Origin: Stenotrophomonas_A sp036566925
GTDB lineage: Bacteria > Pseudomonadota > Gammaproteobacteria > Xanthomonadales > Xanthomonadaceae
Length of the DNA: 52,130 nt
NCBI GenBank assembly: GCA_036566925.1
Contig: DATCVI010000230.1
Coordinates: 1 to 52,130 of the forward strand
Direction of reading: 5' to 3'
A model generated the notes under the pieces. That model did no database searches, was not told where the DNA came from, and saw only the letters and a program-made list of their open reading frames with translations. This document shows positions 51,872-52,130 of this stretch, one piece after another. The translations under genes were made by a program, and so were the position numbers. The number at the start of each line of letters is the position of its first letter. Position 1 is the first letter of the stretch.

Positions 51872-52130
51872 TCAAACCACCGATACGTCCGCGCCCGGCA
51901 CTTCGGCACGTCCGCGCGCACGCTTCACCAGCCGCGACACGCCGCTGCTGAGATCATCGAGCATCGCGTAGATGGTCGGCAGGAATAGCAGGCTGACCAC
52001 GGTCGAGAACGCCAGGCCACCGGCAATCGCGCGCGCCATCGGGTAGTACGGCGGGCCATCGCCAAACATGGTGGTAGTGGTCAACGAGATCGGCACCATC
52101 GCCAGGATCGCCGTGCCCATGGTCATCATG
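51872..52130 (-). CDS. RND efflux permease, C-terminal fragment (cut by window edge)
   Basis: The last 86 codons of an HAE/AcrB-like RND permease. The sequence covers the final two transmembrane segments: GTAILAMVPISLTT, then MARAIAGGLAFSTVVSLLFLPTIYAML, followed by a short charged tail. This end is typical of Mex/Acr-type or Czc-type pumps. The gene runs off the right edge on the minus strand, so substrate and partners cannot be seen. It converges on RTX gene 2. Confidence 0.85.
   Translation of the reverse strand, partial: MMTMGTAILAMVPISLTTTTMFGDGPPYYPMARAIAGGLAFSTVVSLLFLPTIYAMLDDLSSGVSRLVKRARGRAEVPGADVSVV

Overview
The window is a GC-rich bacterial chromosome segment from a gammaproteobacterium, most likely the Xanthomonadaceae/Lysobacteraceae group. 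This rests on gene content and order: a cmk-rpsA-ihfB-lapA-lapB block running into sugar-nucleotide genes, divergent ppsR/ppsA, guaB-guaA, an aguA-aguB agmatine pathway, class III PHA synthase, and many small conserved proteins of that lineage (DUF1249, DUF1244, DUF5329). No rRNA, tRNA or CRISPR array was seen. Most of the window is ordinary core chromosome.

Layout. 1-5.6 kb: 3' part of a degenerate GGDEF-EAL-REC protein, tex, a small conserved protein and a FAD oxidoreductase. 5.6-10.3 kb: a minus-strand run pssA-phaE-phaC-DUF5329-pspC-HERAH membrane protein, with a divergent 3-hydroxybutyrate dehydrogenase; together these cover synthesis and use of polyhydroxybutyrate. 10.4-17.5 kb: NUDIX, DUF1249, ppsR/ppsA, an MscS channel, orn, tadA. 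17.1-19.0 kb: mntR and mntH diverge around a perfect inverted repeat. 19.1-21.2 kb: an LtrA-family protein and a MarR-GNAT fusion whose predicted promoter, operator and start codon coincide.

21.2-25.6 kb is the clearest accessory region: a 4.4-kb cassette bounded by a 20-bp direct repeat of the guaA 3' end. It carries an F420-type reductase, an FMN-dependent monooxygenase, a short-chain dehydrogenase and a TetR regulator, with two tandem palindromic operators in the SDR promoter. No integrase is left.

25.6-45.1 kb: guaA, guaB, folD, a Kef-type antiporter, then a long minus-strand block (cmk, rpsA, ihfB, lapA, lapB, WecA-like transferase, CapD/WbpM-like protein, galU) joining translation and nucleotide genes to LPS assembly and surface-polysaccharide genes. 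rpmJ (type B L36), a small exported protein, aguA, aguB, a GNAT and a TraB-family membrane protein follow on the plus strand.

45.2-51.8 kb: a type I secretion locus, with an ABC exporter carrying an inactive C39-like domain, an HlyD adaptor and two tandem paralogous RTX proteins with no recognisable enzymatic domain. The window ends in the C-terminus of an RND efflux pump. The best candidates for new biology are the RTX pair, the guaA-borne cassette with its TetR switch, the apparently leaderless self-controlled MarR-GNAT gene, and the tiny HExxH membrane protein.
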